A stretch of 12,078 nucleotides of DNA, taken from positions 1 to 12,078 of the forward strand of contig JASHSY010000064.1 of NCBI GenBank assembly GCA_030040825.1, written 5' to 3'. A program made the translations under genes and the position numbers. Under the pieces are notes generated by a model. It was not told the origin of the DNA. It searched no databases and saw only the letters and a list, made by a program, of their open reading frames with translations. Positions 11,556 to 12,078 of this stretch are shown here, in pieces. Each line of letters starts with the position of its first letter. The stretch's first letter is position 1. Source of the stretch: Xanthobacteraceae bacterium. GTDB lineage: Bacteria; Pseudomonadota; Alphaproteobacteria; Rhizobiales; Xanthobacteraceae.

Positions 11556-12078
11556 TTATGCGGTCCTTGCCTTGGCAAGAAATCCGTCAAGCTCCGGCTT
11601 AAGGTGGGTGCTTTCATTCGACAACAATTCTGCCGATGACAGGACCTGCCCGGATGCCAATCCAATTTCGCTGGCGTTGCGGTTGACCTCGGATATTTCC
11701 GCGGCGACCCGAGACGTAGCATCTGCCACCTGTTGAACTTTTTGCGCGATCTCACTGGTTACCCCGCCGTGCTGCTCAATTGCCGCCGTGACGGTTGTTG
11801 CGATTTCCGAAATTCGATCGATCGTAGCGCCTATGTCCTTAATCGCGACAAATGAATCGACGGTCGCGGTCTGCATTATGACAATATGATCAGCAATCGT
11901 TTTTGTAGCTTTGTGCCATTTGTGCGGCAAGCGCCTTTACCCCCCCTGCGCGACAATGCTGAAGCCGCGTCCGGCTTCACCGGCGCGTGCTGCCTCGATA
12001 GTCGCATTGAGCGCAAGCAGATTGGTCTGTTCAGCTACGGTAATGAGCTTGACTACATCGCCGATATGGTTGGCAATT
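11556..12078 (-). pseudogene. Methyl-accepting chemotaxis protein, C-terminal part, frame broken twice
   Basis: On the minus strand, residues from the window edge (12077) read IANHIGDVVKLITVAEQTNL then LALNATIEAARAGEAGRGFS, the highly conserved hairpin tip of the MCP signalling domain, and stop at TAA 11939-11937 after IVAQGG. The expected continuation, VAQEVKALAAQ..ATKTIADHI, resumes after frame changes. One is at a run of seven G (plus-strand C7, 11940-11946); a second is near 11909-11916 (KALAAQMA, then KATKTIADHI). From there the frame is open to TAA 11558-11556, ending ELDGFLAKARTA. The long helical tail (DRISEIATTVTAAIEQHGGV, then TSEIAQKVQQVADATSRVAA) is normal for MCPs. The receptor N-terminus is outside the window. 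The breaks may be real or sequencing errors at the homopolymer. Confidence 0.85.

Noticed and set aside
1..12078. CRISPR array, insertion sequence or integrase
   Set aside because: No regularly spaced repeats, transposase motifs or terminal inverted repeats were seen. The short tandem repeats at 2813 and 3723 lack spacers.

Overview
The window looks like chromosomal DNA from an alphaproteobacterium of the Bradyrhizobium/Rhodopseudomonas type. This rests on high GC, a 4Fe-4S-carrying CysJ-like reductase next to a NirA-family reductase, an LssY-C protein, a DUF1328 protein behind an EcfG-like promoter, and a three-armed intergenic repeat of the kind common in that group. The assignment is inferred from protein character; no database was consulted.

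Left part (1-2780, + strand): a compact phage-derived cassette that reads like a lysis module or prophage/GTA-like remnant. It holds the end of an unknown protein, an M15-type peptidase, a 57-aa protein, a small holin-like protein, a lipoprotein, a papain-like-fold candidate and a coiled-coil/TM protein. Spacing is tight, with two ATGA overlaps (235/238 and 1665/1668). An 89-bp host-type repeat sits between the peptidase and the 57-aa gene. An LssY C-terminal domain membrane protein follows (2898-3740), ending in a 23-bp tandem duplication that includes its stop codon.

Middle (3771-4548): two short membrane protein genes on the minus strand, a DUF1328/UPF0391 protein (59 aa) and an unrecognised 53-aa protein. 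The DUF1328 gene has an EcfG-type (general stress) promoter candidate and an intrinsic terminator. To their right, facing the other way, is a control region with a near-consensus sigma-54 promoter and a strong leader hairpin.

Core (4549-9066, + strand): a three-gene cassette. It encodes a NirA-family siroheme/4Fe-4S reductase (probably assimilatory nitrite reductase), an NADPH/FAD reductase in which a 4Fe-4S domain stands where CysJ has its flavodoxin domain, and a CysG-like protein with an intact precorrin-2 dehydrogenase/ferrochelatase half but a degenerate, truncated methyltransferase half. Together they would supply electrons (NADPH to FAD to Fe-S to siroheme) and the siroheme itself. The sigma-54 promoter suggests nitrogen (NtrC) control. 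The CysG-like gene runs 56 bp into the 3' end of a convergent cytochrome P450 gene (9011-10393, - strand).

Right part (10394-12078): a proline-rich lipoprotein with three copies of a PGYPxQS-type motif (+), tRNA-Gln(CUG) (-), and the C-terminal part of a methyl-accepting chemotaxis protein (-) whose frame is broken twice, once at a run of seven G.
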